This document shows, piece by piece, positions 24,812 to 36,879 of a stretch of 64,000 nucleotides of DNA (positions are counted from its first letter, which is position 1; each line of letters starts with the position of its first letter). The notes below the pieces were generated by a model. It searched no databases. It was not told the DNA's origin and saw only the letters and a program-made list of their open reading frames with translations. Both the position numbers and the translations under genes were made by a program. The stretch is from Spirometra erinaceieuropaei (Eukaryota > Platyhelminthes > Cestoda > Diphyllobothriidea > Diphyllobothriidae): positions 777,490-841,489 of the forward strand of contig CACRXP010000162.1 in assembly GCA_902702965.1 (NCBI GenBank), read 5' to 3'.

Positions 24812-25874
24812 TCAACAATTTAATTTAAAAACGCTGTGAGGAAGGCAGAAAAAGGATTCAACCTTCGATTGTTCAAGGAAAGTGGGGATAGAATGAGAAA
24901 TGCAAGTCTGAATCAGGAGAATGTTTTGGGCGGGCGCGTTGCGAACCTTAACCTTTCTCTCAGGCTTGGCTAGTAGTGCACGTTCAGAAGTGGCATAGAT
25001 TTTTGGAAGACACAATATAGTGGAATGGTCAGAACCTGACAATAGAGCCCTGTTTTTACGCAATAAAGCGTGCTGCGGTTAGTCAGAATATGATCAAGAA
25101 AGGCATTTGTGCAAGTATTAAAGGTGACAAGATCATCGAAGCCTAAAAGTATAAATGGACATAAATTCACACGATTAAAATCACTGCATAAGAGAAAAAA
25201 ATAGTCACAGAATAACATAGCAAGTTTTTGTGAGAAAAAGTCGAAAAAACGGGTAAGTGCGCGTTCACAGGAAGAGAGAGGAATGTAAATACTAACAAAT
25301 ATGATGCCTTTTAAATTACTTAACAAAGGGGCTTACATAAAACAGCGATGACATCTATAAAACCGTCAGAGTAAGAAAAGAGGGACTTACAGCCTCTCCA
25401 CCAATTTTGATTAACGAAAATGACAACGCCTTTACCTCTGCCATAAGGTAAATATTTTCTCTTTGTTCGAAAGCAATAGAAAGATGCGGGAGTAATAAGT
25501 TGCGAATCAATGTAAATGTTTAACCACCTCTCTTGAAGGCAAACCACTTTAGATCTGCTGTGTTTATTTTTCGACAAAAGTAGCTCCAAATCATGGGTTT
25601 TGTTGAAAATAGAACGACAATTCGTCGACAAGAAGGCAGGAATTTACAAATTGTACTTTGTCTGACGTTTGAATGCGAGTTGCCAGCCACACCGGTGTTT
25701 TTTCCGACGCATAGGCCGTTGTTGACGCAAATTTGATAATATCAAAGCAGTACGATCGCAAATACGACATATTGGCCGAAAAGCACAATAGTTTGCATCA
25801 TGGTCGTTCATAAGTGAAATTGACGATTTAATTCCCTTCAAAAGGATGCTAGCGTTCTGTATAGACGAACTCAT
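24812..25874 (-). pseudogene. LINE N-terminus and endonuclease domain (broken)
   Basis: The reading starts at ATG 25874 (MSSSIQ...). It includes a basic RRKKHRCGW segment, then a stop at 25644-25646, and resumes in the same frame at 25631 with STNCRSIFNK. The catalytic glutamate is seen in CLQERW (residue 34 of the 25320-25631 frame). After a frameshift, the 24970-25326 frame has CSDFNRV (Asp and Asn of the DFN motif, about 25182) and FLDHILTN. A further shift leads to GSDHSTI (25033-25025), the terminal SDH motif of AP-type endonucleases. All hallmark residues survive although the gene is split into three frames, so decay is moderate. Confidence 0.85.
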
Positions 25875-26174
25875 AATCCTAGTTCAGACAAACAATGGGT
25901 GCCAAGCAGTTCAATATATCGAAGAGAAATAGGCACAGTAATGTAGAATTAGTAAAAACCACACGTGAATGGAGAGCTACAAAAATGGCGGCTCAAATTC
26001 AAAAGCCCGCCGAGTAGCAAAATGACGTCTGGTGAATTCTAGGTGAAGTTCCTTTTTAAAATCCTACTTGGAAAGTCAGCTTACTGTATCGGATTTAGTG
26101 GACTTTTTATGTCGCGGTTGGCTGGTCGGACAACTTAACGCAAACCTTACTAAATTCACGCTCGTAAATAAGGC

Positions 26175-26300
26175 CTCTAAATTCAGGTGGCTAGAGCGCT
26201 GAGAGTATTTAAACCTTCTCCTTATTGTCCTCGGATCGAATCCCACTGAGGTCACCGAAAATTCCACAGTTACGCCAAAATAAAACAAAATGACCCTCGG
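26175..26300 (+). repeat. tRNA-derived SINE, plus strand
   Basis: A tRNA-like head has A-box TGGCTAGAGCGC at about 26189-26200 and B-box GGATCGAATCC at 26233-26243, the spacing expected of an internal pol III promoter. Then comes CCACTGAGG.CACCGAA and a tail ending in AAAATAAAACAAAATGACC. The segment around the B-box and the CCGAA tail matches 49325-49380, so this is a family and not a chance hit. The 3' tail is part of the unit duplicated at 27022. Confidence 0.65.
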
Positions 26301-27021
26301 CAAATTTAAAACAACATTGATAACTATTCAGTAGGTCGGCTGATTCATGAAATGTCAACCGAAATTCCGAAGTGCGTTTTCGCCTCGAAAAGACTAATTA
26401 AGTCGGGTTGTGAAGCTAATTGTCGTGTAACATAATTCTATAAACATTTAGTTAATACAGAATGCTGGCTTTCGAGCGGACGCTTTTTCGGCTGCATACG
26501 AAAACCATACTCCGCAACGCATAATTACTTGAGTAGCATGACTTTTTCGAATAGATTTTCGGTGCTCTTAAATATTCAGTTGTATTTCATGGAAAAGATA
26601 CACAAAAATAATCGCTTGTTCGCTTATTCGTAAATTCTGTCCAACTTAATAATCGAAGGAAGGATATACTTCTGTTTTTTAGAAAGTGTTTTATTGTGAG
26701 TTTTTTTATAGCGTGAAATTGCTGTTCATAAAACGTCGTGTCTCTGCACTTAACAATGTGGTTTGTAAATTTAACATAATGGCTCAAATCCTCTGTCAAA
26801 TTTTATAAACCCTATATGGTATCCTATAAATACTGTAGAGAAATGTGTGAATTTCTATACGTGGAAAATATACAGCTTGAAGTTTGAGAATCCTGAATGA
26901 GAGTCTAACGGCAGATCGCAGTTAAAAATTATTTGGGAATGGCGAAAGTTTTTATAACCGAGTATATATATTGGAAGAAGTCATAGTTTTCTGCTGCAAA
27001 TAAAATAAAATAAAATAAAAT
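26282..27021 (+). repeat. 740-bp tandem duplication, unit 1
   Basis: Runs from the SINE tail (AAAACAAAATGACCCTCGG) through the left arm and centre of a foldback element, and stops within its right arm. The same sequence resumes at 27022 with an offset of exactly 740 bp at the TGACCCTCGG landmark (26291 and 27031). I estimate about 90% identity, higher than for the 5.4-kb duplication. Confidence 0.88.
26329..26995 (+). mobile_element. Foldback/long-TIR element, left arm and centre
   Basis: Begins CAGTAGGTCGGCTGATTC, the family left terminus, and carries the arm and central spacer. It stops near 26995, in the beginning of the right arm, where the TAAAA run begins. It was cut off by the tandem duplication and not by a separate deletion. 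Confidence 0.8.
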
Positions 27022-27030
27022 AAAACAAAA
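26993..27030 (+). repeat. (TAAAA)n simple repeat at duplication joint
   Basis: About six units of TAAAA, ending in TAAAACAAAA, at the joint between the two 740-bp units. The same but shorter A-rich run ends the SINE at 26275-26290, so the run probably grew from the SINE tail, and slippage or recombination there may have made the duplication. Confidence 0.85.
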
Positions 27031-27760
27031 TGACCCTCGGCAAATTTAAAACTACATTGACAACCATTCAGTAGGTCGGCTAATTCAAGAAATGTCAACC
27101 GAAATTCCGAAGTGCGTTTTCGTCTCGAAAAGACTAATTAAGTGGAGTTGTGAAGCTAATTGTCGCGTAACATAATTCTATAAACATTTAGTTAATAGAG
27201 GATGCTGGCTTTCGAATGAAAGTTTTTACGGCTGCATGCAAAAACATGCAAAACATAATTACTTGAGTAGCATGACTTCCTTTAATAGATTTTCCGTTCT
27301 CTTAAATATTCAGTTGTATTTCATGGAAAAGGTACACAAAAATAATCGCTTATTCGCTTATTCGGTAGAAACGTAAATTCTTTCCCACTTCATAATAGAA
27401 GGAAGGGTATACTTCTGTTTTTTTTAAAAAAAAATTAGTGTGAGAATTTTTTATAGCGTGAAATTGCTGTTAATAAAACGTTGTGTCTCTGCATTTACCA
27501 ATGTGGTTTGTAAATTTAACATAATGGCTCAAATCGTCTGTCAAATTTTATAAACCCTAAATGACCTCCTATAAATACTGTAGAGAAAAGTGTGAATTTC
27601 TTTAAGTGTAAAATATTCAGCTTGACGTTTCTGAATCCTTAATGAGAGTTTAACGGCAGGTCGCAGTTAAAGATAATTTGGGAATCGCAATAGTTTTGAT
27701 AACCGAATTATACTCTTTCTTCGAGTATAATATTGGAAGAAGACGTAGTTTTCTGCCGGA
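27022..27760 (+). repeat. 740-bp tandem duplication, unit 2
   Basis: Repeats unit 1 from the SINE tail through the foldback left arm and centre. The foldback then continues uninterrupted to its right end at 28188, so this unit marks the original locus or the more complete copy. Confidence 0.85.
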
Positions 27761-28188
27761 TGAGCAAAATACAAATGTCCGCATGCTTGTTTTCCATGAA
27801 ATAAATTTTAACTTTTCAACAGCATCAAAAACAGTGAAAAAAACACATGCAATATGGGAAGTCATTTTAAAACCGACGTACTTCTCTTCCGAATTAGCAA
27901 AAGAAAGTATATTTTATGCATGTTTACGTGAAATATAGTTGGACATTTAGAGGCATCGGGAATCATAGAGAAAAATGCGCGTCAATCAAGAAGCCATTTT
28001 TAACAGGATGTAGTTCCTGCATGCATCAGAAAAGAAGTTCGTTCAAAGCCGTCATGCTGAGGTTACTGGATTGTTATAGAATTATGCCGCAGAATGATTA
28101 GTTTTACAATCCCACTTAATCAATCTTTTCGAGGCGAAAACGCATTTCGGAATTTTGATAAACATTTCACGAATTAGCTAACCCACTG
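27069..28188 (+). mobile_element. Foldback/long-TIR element, complete, about 1.12 kb
   Basis: The left end is CAGTAGGTCGGCTAATTC and the right end CTAACCCACTG followed by TA. The copy is about 130 bp longer than the others because of extra sequence in the right arm around 27770-27900, where motifs such as GAAGACGTA.TT and ATGCATGTTT recur in a partly repeated form. Short frames at 27678-27938 and 27916-28101 lie in the arm and are not conserved in other copies. Confidence 0.82.
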
Positions 28189-31100
28189 TACTTGGTAATC
28201 TGTGCCATTTTCAGCTGCGAAGCACAGGCCGACTAGCGGAATAGCTAACCATGTCCCTGTAAGTTCAAGTTACATGATTATGAGGAGGCATTTTTTAAAA
28301 CGAATTCTCGGCCTCCATACGATTTTACAGTGCAATGGCCGGCCATAAGTCGTTTTCAGAAATATTTTTGTTATTGACATGGCTCACCACGAGAAAGGGA
28401 CGCTTGTCAACTGCGGCAGAAAATTGACAGTGTCCACCAGGGAAGGCTGCGCGAAGGAAAATTTGCCAATGTTCTCCCTGACTTTCTCTTAGAACATGGC
28501 AAAGAGAGTGAGACGTTTTAAAGAAAGTTTTACATCCGCTGAGTGATTTCGTGTGAAGGCGATCTTTCTACCACGATGCAGTCCGTTGTCTGCAGAAAAT
28601 GTAACGTCTGAAATCCTGTCACATCTGTATGGGCCTTCAAGTGTAGTCTGCATTCCTATAATTTGCACTATTTTTCAAGAGTAGGCTGTAAAGAGATTAA
28701 GAAATTCCACAAACTCACTTTAAAGCATCCTTTCAAAAATTCGATAACAACTGTGAGTGGACACAAAAGTTACATACATTCGCCTGTGAAAAATTGATGG
28801 TCTTAATATATGCTTTCTTGCTGCCAAACCGGGAAATGACCTAAAACCACAGCAGTGGATAGCATCGCCATATTGCTTGTTCGACTGCTGAATTATATGA
28901 CTTCTTCAGTTACATTTAGAAGACGTTTGTCACAGCCAGATTTGCTGAATTTTAAATGAAAGATACACGCTTATTAAAAACGATGAGTATTGCGCAAGGT
29001 GTTTTTCCTATGCGTAGGTATTCCGTTCCGGCGGAAATTATCTAAAATCGACTATGCAAGAGTGCATAAGGACAGCTCTTGTTTCGAAATCACCCGGTGG
29101 TTGTCTAGTATCTTGTTGTGGAAAGTGCTCTGAAGGCCGTCTACCCTGGTAAATTCAGCCCTGCTGAATCAGTCTTAGTTTGTTCCTTCACTCTAATAGG
29201 CACTGAAGCATTATAGGTCCAAACGGTATTGACATAATAGAAAAAATTTCCGTCCTCAATAAGTCTCCGTGGCTGATTTAAAGGGAAATACCTGAAGTTC
29301 TAATTACAAAAGCATATATTAAATATGAATTAGACTTAATACGCTAAACAAAATTTTTCTGAGCATCAAAACGGCAAGGGCCGTATTAAGACATACTGTG
29401 TAAAAGCTTGGAAATACATTTTAATGACCAGTCCTTACCTTTCAAATAATGGCAACTTGATAGTCTTGGAGTAATAAGGTTTGGCATCTTCAAACGAGGT
29501 TTTACTCTTTTTTTCCCAGCATTTGGCCTATGTATTCTTTCCAGTAAGAATTAAAAACTTTTTCTTTATAACCTTCGTATCTCAATTCACTGTCACAGTT
29601 AAGCGGGACTGGAATACATTTTGACCTAATTATAATTACTTTACTCGAAACATAACAGAGGCTACATAACCGCGACCTGGTACGTTATTATAAAACTGTC
29701 GATCATGCTCATTATAAGTCCAACACCTAACAAGCAATAACAGTGTCTCACACCTTTTCTTTCCGTCAAGCCCTTTGTTGCTATTATTTTAGGCACAGCA
29801 GAGGAATTTATGTTGCAACGATCTTGGCATTCTTCCCATGTAATTTGCTATAAGGAGACATCTTACTCCAATTTGCCTGCCATACATTTTCTATATAAAA
29901 TCATTCCTTTCAGCTTCTGTAGATTCCCTATATCCAAACGCCACTTCCGGTTACTTGCCTAAAACCAACCCTTTTGCACTTTTATTCTTGTTGAACATTT
30001 GCTTATTAGATACTGTTTAAACGTCATGACAAATTTTGATTCTATTCGTGTGAATAAAACTCTTCCGATTAAAGGAAGGCAGTCAAAAACAAATCTTAGT
30101 TTTCGACCAATGGTTTTGAAGGTTTTGCAAAAAAGACTCATGCAATCACCGGTTCATAGAAGGAGGTAAAAAGAGACGGATCAAAGTTTTGTTACCCCTA
30201 GGAGAGGCACTCCTCTGGTGTCTGGTTGACCGTTTTATAGGTACGCAAACCCAGTTTATAATTTATTTGACAGAACTATTAGGGTTGGGATAAATTTAAA
30301 GTGAAGGAGGATTTGAGGTCGGGGTTTGGGGTGGGATCAGTATGGTAATTAGGATAAGCACACAGCAATAGGTACGTTTCCAAAATTTGGCGCAAGGTCA
30401 CCTGTCTTGCCGATAAAGCAGAGTGCTATTAAAATGGTTATTTCAACATTTAGCTATACAGGCAGGTGTTGTTAGTTCCAGACATTTGACCGCAAAATTT
30501 CTCGAAATAAATGGATCTTATAATCTCATAGAAGGCGTAATTTATTACGCAAAACGAGAGTAGTTCATTTAACTGTCTTACGCAAATTACCAAGTCCGTT
30601 TGAGCGATTTAGCTTTCTGTGCTTCGCGTATTACGTAAATTATTTTTTCGAATCTATAGTTTCAATTAACAATTTGTCTACTTCTTTCGTAAAACCATAT
30701 CAGAAGGGCACAACTTTCATTTATTAGAAATGTCTAACTTTCGCTTTAACCAAAACCTATGGTTGCTGGCTAAACTGAATTGACGCGGTTGTCGAACTAA
30801 CATTTATTAGTCAATAATTAATAAACATATCAGTTGTACGATTTAAAAAAGGCGATTTTAACCAAACAGCCAGGAAGAAGAAGCAATTTGTAAAGACATT
30901 GCTTACCTCAAGCTTTGTATTTAATCTTGAATCTATACTCAGAGACAGATGCGGGCGACATGGCAATCGCAACAAAGCAACATCTTTTAATGTAATAGAT
31001 GTTTGAGTGTAAAACAATTTCGTTCCAAGCCTTTTGCATACCCGATGGGCCGGTGCCTTCCATCTGTTGCCGTCGCTGGAATTGCACACGTCAATTAACT

Positions 31101-31439
31101 TAAAACGTCTAACAAAGGAACGCTTTGTCTTTGATACCGTCGTCAGGCTATGAAAGAGGCAGCAGAGATTATTCATAGTAGCTTGTCGGTGCGGTTTTAA
31201 TCTCTTCGCTATAAATTGATACGTTAAACGTCAAAAAAGACGTAGCGCGGCAATAGAACGCAGTGGAAACTCGCGAACAACATTGTTTATTGCGAGATGA
31301 AAATTGCGTGGGAATTGCTCAGCCCTCAATGTTCTCGCCCAACCTGTTCCAAGTCCAGACATTCAACATGACGTCGGATGTCAGCGAGCACAGGGGCTGG
31401 TAGAGCAGGCCGGGTGCACATGGCCTGGACAATCATCAT
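28189..31439. other. Unannotated AT-rich DNA, 3.2 kb
   Basis: No repeat family of the window recurs here and no gene is recognised. The longest frame is on the minus strand at 30811-31176 (121 codons). It starts at ATG and has a basic, hydrophobic-ended product without a motif I know. A frame this long is near the chance maximum for the window, so I do not call it a gene. Confidence 0.4.
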
Positions 31440-34275
31440 GTAAAGGAAATATCAAATGGGCGTAAATTATTCTTGTGGGAAAGACGAAGTTTTTATTGCA
31501 TACACCTTTACATAAAAAACCAGACACTTGCAGCAGTGAAAACAAATATTCAAGAGAAAAGGAACTGGTAGAACTCAACAGTCATTTAATGCGTTCCTCA
31601 GACACCGTTTTCTAATATTGCGAGAAGCAAACATCACGGTTACACCTCGGATCTTACAGGCAGAAAATACATCGTACTCTGATTTGCAGTCAATAGTTGG
31701 AGTGACTTATCCTGTTAGATAATAAACTTCAAGTAATGACTCTAAAACTGACAGACTAATTAAAAAGCGCGTCCGTTTATTTCCAAGAAAAATAGTGGAA
31801 AATCCAGGTTAGCTCTAATTTACTATTTTCTTTCATTATAACAGAGGGCGCGGATTCCAAAGGATGCTACTTGAAGGGGCACAGTTCAACTCGCCAGGAA
31901 GATTAAACACCTGAGACTCACTTTCTTTACATATTGCCAGAGAGCAGATTTAATGACTTAATTAGTAGGGGCATGTAAAGGTACAAAACGCAGAAGTCGT
32001 AAGTGATAATTCTTTAAGCTATGTTCTTCAGAACACAAAGAAAACTTGTTACAGCGCAGAATGACCAGGGGTGTAGGAGCATGTGCGTTTCAGTCATGTA
32101 TGTAGAGAACTGGCTAACCTCAAAGTAACTATCCAGACTCCTTCGTTTACAAGAATATTAAGTTATATTCACTGAAAACCCGCCAATGATACAACATGAA
32201 AACATTATTTTGATAATCTTTCAGGCAATATCAAATGACGATTTCGTGGAAACACCTACAGAACTCGTTTAAATGAGCGTCCTAGTTACCACAACTGAGG
32301 TCGTTCCCACAAACCCTCAACATATTTTGATAGCAAGCTAGAAAAAGCTTTTTGTGGCAAAATCCGCGGACCTGGTTGCTGTTAAGTCATTATATGAAAC
32401 AGGATACATACGCCGTAAGAGGCAATGTACAGTACGTAGGCTAACTCAAGAAATGTTAACCATAACTCTGAAATGCGTCTTAATCTCGAAAAGATTTACT
32501 AACTAGCATTGTAAAAATAAACATCGTGCAGCATAATTCTATAATAATTCAGTTACCTCAGGAGGCTGGCTTTCAAACGCAATTTTTTCCAGCTGCATGC
32601 AAAAAGCACGCGGTAGAAAGGATTACATAAGTAGCATGAACGCTTCTCATCGATTAGTGATGCCCTTTAAAATTCAACTATATTTAATGGAAAACATGGA
32701 TAAAACTATTCATATTCTTACTCATTTGGTAGAAAATTACGTATTCTCTCAAGTTTATCTTTAAAGTAAGAATATAACTCGGATTTCCAAAAATTTCCAA
32801 TTGTGCGATTTCTTAATAAACTGGAATTACCGTTCATTAAACCTAACGTTTCCGTATTTACCGTCATAGCTTTTAAAGTGAACAGTATGTCTCAAATCCA
32901 TTGACAAATTGCATGAACCTCATATTGTCCAGTCTTAATGCCATTGGGAAATATGTGGTTTTCTGAACGCGGAAAATATACGACTTTGAGTTTGAAAACC
33001 CTGAATACATATGTAACCACATACGGGTTCAAAAGTAGTAGGGAACTAGAAAAGCCTTTGAAAACGGAATTATACCCTTTTTTCAGGTATAAAATTGGAA
33101 TGAGACTTACCTCCCTACTGAATGAACAAAAAATGAATATTTTTATGTTTGTTTTCTATAAAATACAATTAAACTGTTAAGGGCTTTGATAATCTATGGA
33201 AAAAATGCATGCTAATTAAGTAGTCATGTATTGAAGACCATGGTTTTTGCATGCAGCCCAGCTGACATCCTAGGTAACTGATTTATTATAGCACTGTGCT
33301 ATGCAATGTTCAGTTTTACAACACTGATTAATTAATCTTTTCGAAACGAAAACGTATTTCGAAATTTCAGTCGACATTGTATGAGTAAGCCCACCAACTG
33401 GACGCTGTTCCACGATTGTACAATACGCTGCAAGTAAACTTGTCCTGAATCCGAATACATACGCCGTGAGAGGCGATATCGGCCTGGCAAAAGGAAGAAT
33501 CATCCTTCCAGACGACCGCCTGAAGACTGCAAAACGGGACGCTTCAAGCGTTACTAGAGTTTGGGAATAGGCTGGAAAAAATATCTTACAGGCGCAGTTG
33601 GCGTCTGCGTCTTACATAATCGGTCGAGGAAAACGTATATTGCCGACCAGTGAAATAGGTATTGATCGAATCAGACTACATCCCTCCGCGTGGATACTCA
33701 CAAACAAGGGTTACTCCCAAAATAGACTGCTTAATGCCCTCGTAAATTGCTCGTCCTGGCATAACCTTCTTGCTCTTATTTGCCTTTAGTCGCCAACAAA
33801 GACCCTAACAAGATCCACTGCAGGCCAGCACGACGTAGGCGAAAATTTCCGGAATCCCCTGCCTCTTCAACATATTCGGGTACATAACCAGTTTTTTCCT
33901 ATGTAGATATCCAAATCGTTCCGTAATAAATGAAAGATTGTTAAGTCGACGATAATTTACTAAAAAAGCTCATTCGATCACGACTCGTTTTGCATAAATG
34001 CCTTTATAGGAATTCATGCCGCAACTAAGGAATGTTGGTGTGGTTGCTGAGTTTCTGTTAGAATACTTTTTGTTTATTTTCGGTAGGGAAAACTTTCCTC
34101 TTCGAAACAGTCATGTTGTGCTGTTGATAACTATAAAACTATAAGTGTTGTTCGACATCGAAAACCGGAAAATCACACAATCCGACAGTGTCATTCAGAC
34201 CAACTTTAAGTGGCAGTTTACTGGTTTCGGGTAAAGACTCTATAACGAAAAACATATATTATTTCAATACCTTTT
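31440..34275 (+). repeat. Dispersed 2-kb repeat, copy 1, split by a foldback element
   Basis: Two blocks (about 31440-32429 and 33453-34275) align in the same order with about 59870-61685. Shared landmarks include GAGCTCAACAGCCATTTAATG-like sequence (31573 and 60005), AAACACCTGAGACTCA, CTAATTAGTAG, GAGAACTGGCTAA, a GACTGCAAAACGG.A block and a run of CCTTAGTCGCCAACA.. type. I estimate about 70-75% identity. The foldback at 32430-33400 lies inside this copy only. No coding frame is conserved between the two copies, so the repeat looks non-coding or long dead. Confidence 0.8.
32430..33400 (+). mobile_element. Foldback/long-TIR element nested in the 2-kb repeat
   Basis: Complete 971-bp copy. It starts CAGTACGTAGGCTAACTC after TA and ends AGCCCACCAACTG. 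Both arms and the central spacer are present. It interrupts a dispersed repeat, which dates it as younger than that repeat. A 53-bp tract follows the right end, after which a 25-bp stretch from before the element (GATACATACGCCGT.AGAGGC, 32403-32428) returns at 33453-33478. Confidence 0.85.
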
Positions 34276-34347
34276 TTTCAAGTCAGTTTTGAGTTTTTGA
34301 AGCTAAACAGAGCTCGCGCAACATTTTTCGATAAAAAGTTCCGCAAA

Positions 34348-35255
34348 CAGTAGGTGAGCTTACTCATGAAATGTCAACCGAAATTCCGAAATGCGATTTC
34401 GTTTCAAAAAGATTAGATAAGAAGGGCTCTTAAACTAGTCAGCCTACAAAAAAGTTCTATAATATTTCAGTTATCGTACGATGCCGGCTTTCGAATGAAT
34501 TTTCTTCCGGCCGCATGCAAAAACTACACTCTGTTACAATGACCACATCATAAGCATTTAATACTTTCATTGATTTTGGGGTCCTTAAAAATTCAATTAT
34601 ATTTCATGGATGCCATGTATAAAAATAATAATTTGCCTACTCATTCCTTAGGAAATTACGTCTTCTTCTAATTTTATACTCAAAGGAGGGACATAGTTGG
34701 GTTTTGAAAGAAGTTTCTAATTGTGGGACTTTTAAATATCGTGAAATGGCCGTTCATAAATCCTCAGATCCCTGCATGTGGCTTATAAAGTAAACAAAAT
34801 GTATCAAATCCACTGCTTAATTTTATGAGCTCTATGTGGTCTCCCTTCATTACCGAAGAGAAATGTGTGATTTTTACGCGGAAAATATATGGCTTGTAGT
34901 TTCGAAACCCTAAATCCAACTGTAAAGGGAGGAGAAGGGGTTCAAAACTATTCGGAAATTGGAAAGCTTTTTAAAACTAAATTATTTTCCATCTTTGAGG
35001 AGAAAATTAGAAGAAGACGTAATTCTCTACCGAATGAGCAAAAAAATGAATGATTTTATGCATGTTTAATGAATGCTAATTATTAAGGCATTTTTAGCAG
35101 AGTGTAGTTTTTTCATGCGGCCGGAAGGAAGTTCATTCTAAAGCGGCATCGTGAGGTAAGTGAAATACTATAGAACCGTGTTTGAGGCTGAGTTGTTTTA
35201 CAACACTACTTAATTAATCTTTTCGAAACGAAAACGCATTTCGGAATTTCGGTTG
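34348..35255 (+). mobile_element. Foldback/long-TIR element, right terminus lost
   Basis: Left end CAGTAGGTGAGCTTACTCATG; both arms can be followed, with GCCGCATGCAAAAAC in the left and its complement GTTTT..CATGCGGCCGG in the right. The last 30 bp or so of the right arm are missing: after ATTTCGGTTG the sequence turns into duplicated block X. It lies about 70 bp past the end of the 2-kb repeat. Confidence 0.82.
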
Positions 35256-36440
35256 TATGTAGACCGTACTTTACTTAATACTTTTAAGCCCGTTTGCATG
35301 CTTGTCACTTCTACATGTTTTAAACCAACTTCCTGCATTCACAATAATGTCCCTCAAATATTCTGATATTCTGGATGACTTCCTGTCCGTGATGTCAAGT
35401 AATAGCTCAATTTTGAAAATTCTAGCGGCAATGAAACTGTTAGGTCTACGGATATGTCAACAATGCGAGTGGCATGCTTAAGGTGAGAAGTCTGTAAGTG
35501 CTCAGGACATTAACGGGATCAGCGGACGACTGTACAAAGGTGGGCAACCGATGTGAGGACAAATACGTTGAAATAGATCGTTATGAGGTCGACGTTTAGT
35601 GAGAGACTATTCCCTCCCTCTTTTGCCCTATCAAACACGCCAATAATAAGCAAGCATTTCGGAAAAATAACAGTCATTTTGACAGTAATGCTCTTCGCGT
35701 CAGAACATTGCCAAACTGACTTATAAATTCACTGTTAACTGTGTCTGCGGCCTGGGAATGCACATATAAAACGCTTGCGAGCACACAGCCTATGCACGAG
35801 GCAAACAACCATGTCGAATACTTAAGAAAACTTATGCCAAGCTGGTAAGGAGTAACGATTTCACCTGAAAAGACAAAATAACTTATAAATTGCCAAACCC
35901 GGAACTTGTTTGAAAATTAAAAAATTCCTGAAATGCAGTGGGTACAGTTTTGTGTACTAAGAGACGCTTTATTTCATTATTAGAAACCAGCGAGAACAAG
36001 GACGTCCCAACAAGTGTTCACTATATCTCAAAGCATTCTTGAAATAACAGTTGCATATGCCCGATCGAGCACCTGAATCTCAATCATCCTGTTTTGTCAA
36101 ATGTGCCATTATATTTTTGTATGAGTAGATTATTCCCAACCAGCTGAGCTCTTTTCGAGAAATACATGCTCCGTCTGTAAGAAGTTATCAATGGCAAAGT
36201 GTCTCGATGGACGTCTATCTATATTCTTTGAAGGACATTCGCATTTCCATCCTCAGTCTGTGCGACACGTCGGCGGTCGGGATTTATAATGTCCCCCGTT
36301 TCCCCCATAGCCGGTGTGAACGTGGGATTGCCGCATAAGTTAGTTTAAATGAGATAGTAGACTTGCGCAGCATCTCCAAAACAATCTACTCCCCTCATCT
36401 GTGTCCGGTGTGAAGACGGGTTGAAGAGGACCGGATCGAT
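35256..36440 (+). repeat. Duplicated block X, copy 1
   Basis: Matches about 38060-39305 in order, at an estimated 88-90% identity with several indels. Landmarks are AAGCCCGTTTGCATGCTTGT, ACTTCCTGTCCGTGATG, GGGATCAGCGGACGACTGTAC, CTCGATGGACGTCTATCTAT and ACACGTCGGCGGTCG. In both copies the block is preceded by a foldback right arm, so foldback end plus X moved as one piece or were duplicated together. No frame is conserved between copies; non-coding as far as I can see. Confidence 0.87.
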
Positions 36441-36879
36441 ATAGTTTTTGTAACTGGTCCTTTCGGCACTTAATAGTGGAGGTGCCATCTGTACGCGAAA
36501 ACCACTAAAGAGTTCACCACCGTGGCCGAGAAACGCTAGTTGTGGTGAACGATCGATTTTTAAGAGTTGTAATCACTTGCAAATGCCTAGTTGGTGACCG
36601 ACCTTTCAAAGAACGGTCTCTGTTTCTTGCGTTTAATATCGCATTCGCAATACTTATTATCCTCGTTAGCCCCACCATCTACGTTTTTGCGAATGATCGA
36701 ATCCATGGAGTCTCTTAACATACTTAAAAAAGCGGACTTAGTATCCTCACAGTCAATTGTTCAAAGGGGAATCTTCTTTCAGTTAGTTTTATTAAAACGT
36801 TTAAAGCAAAACAGTCTGTGGACGCTTTCGGCACACGGTAGGCTCTCAGACGTTCGGTTTGTTAGGCAGTTTGTTATAT

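Larger units (their letters stand above)
22869..26035 (-). mobile_element. Non-LTR retrotransposon (LINE), near full length, decayed
   Basis: On the minus strand this region reads, in order, a basic N-terminal segment, an apurinic/apyrimidinic-type endonuclease, a reverse transcriptase and a C-terminal tail, then a 3' UTR with AATAAA. Such elements copy themselves by nicking target DNA and priming cDNA on it. The length of about 3.1 kb and single EN-RT layout fit a CR1/L2/Rex1- or RTE-like element; I cannot fix the clade. Reading moves between at least three frames (five or more shifts) and meets stops, so the copy is dead, but catalytic motifs are still legible. The 5' end is set roughly where the GC-richer leader begins near 26035, and the 3' end just past the poly-A signal. 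Confidence 0.88.

Noticed and set aside
26993..27030. CRISPR-like or minisatellite array
   Set aside because: It is only a short TAAAA run with no spacers.
30811..31176. 121-codon minus-strand frame starting at ATG
   Set aside because: No recognisable domain or splice context; a single frame of this length is expected by chance in the window.
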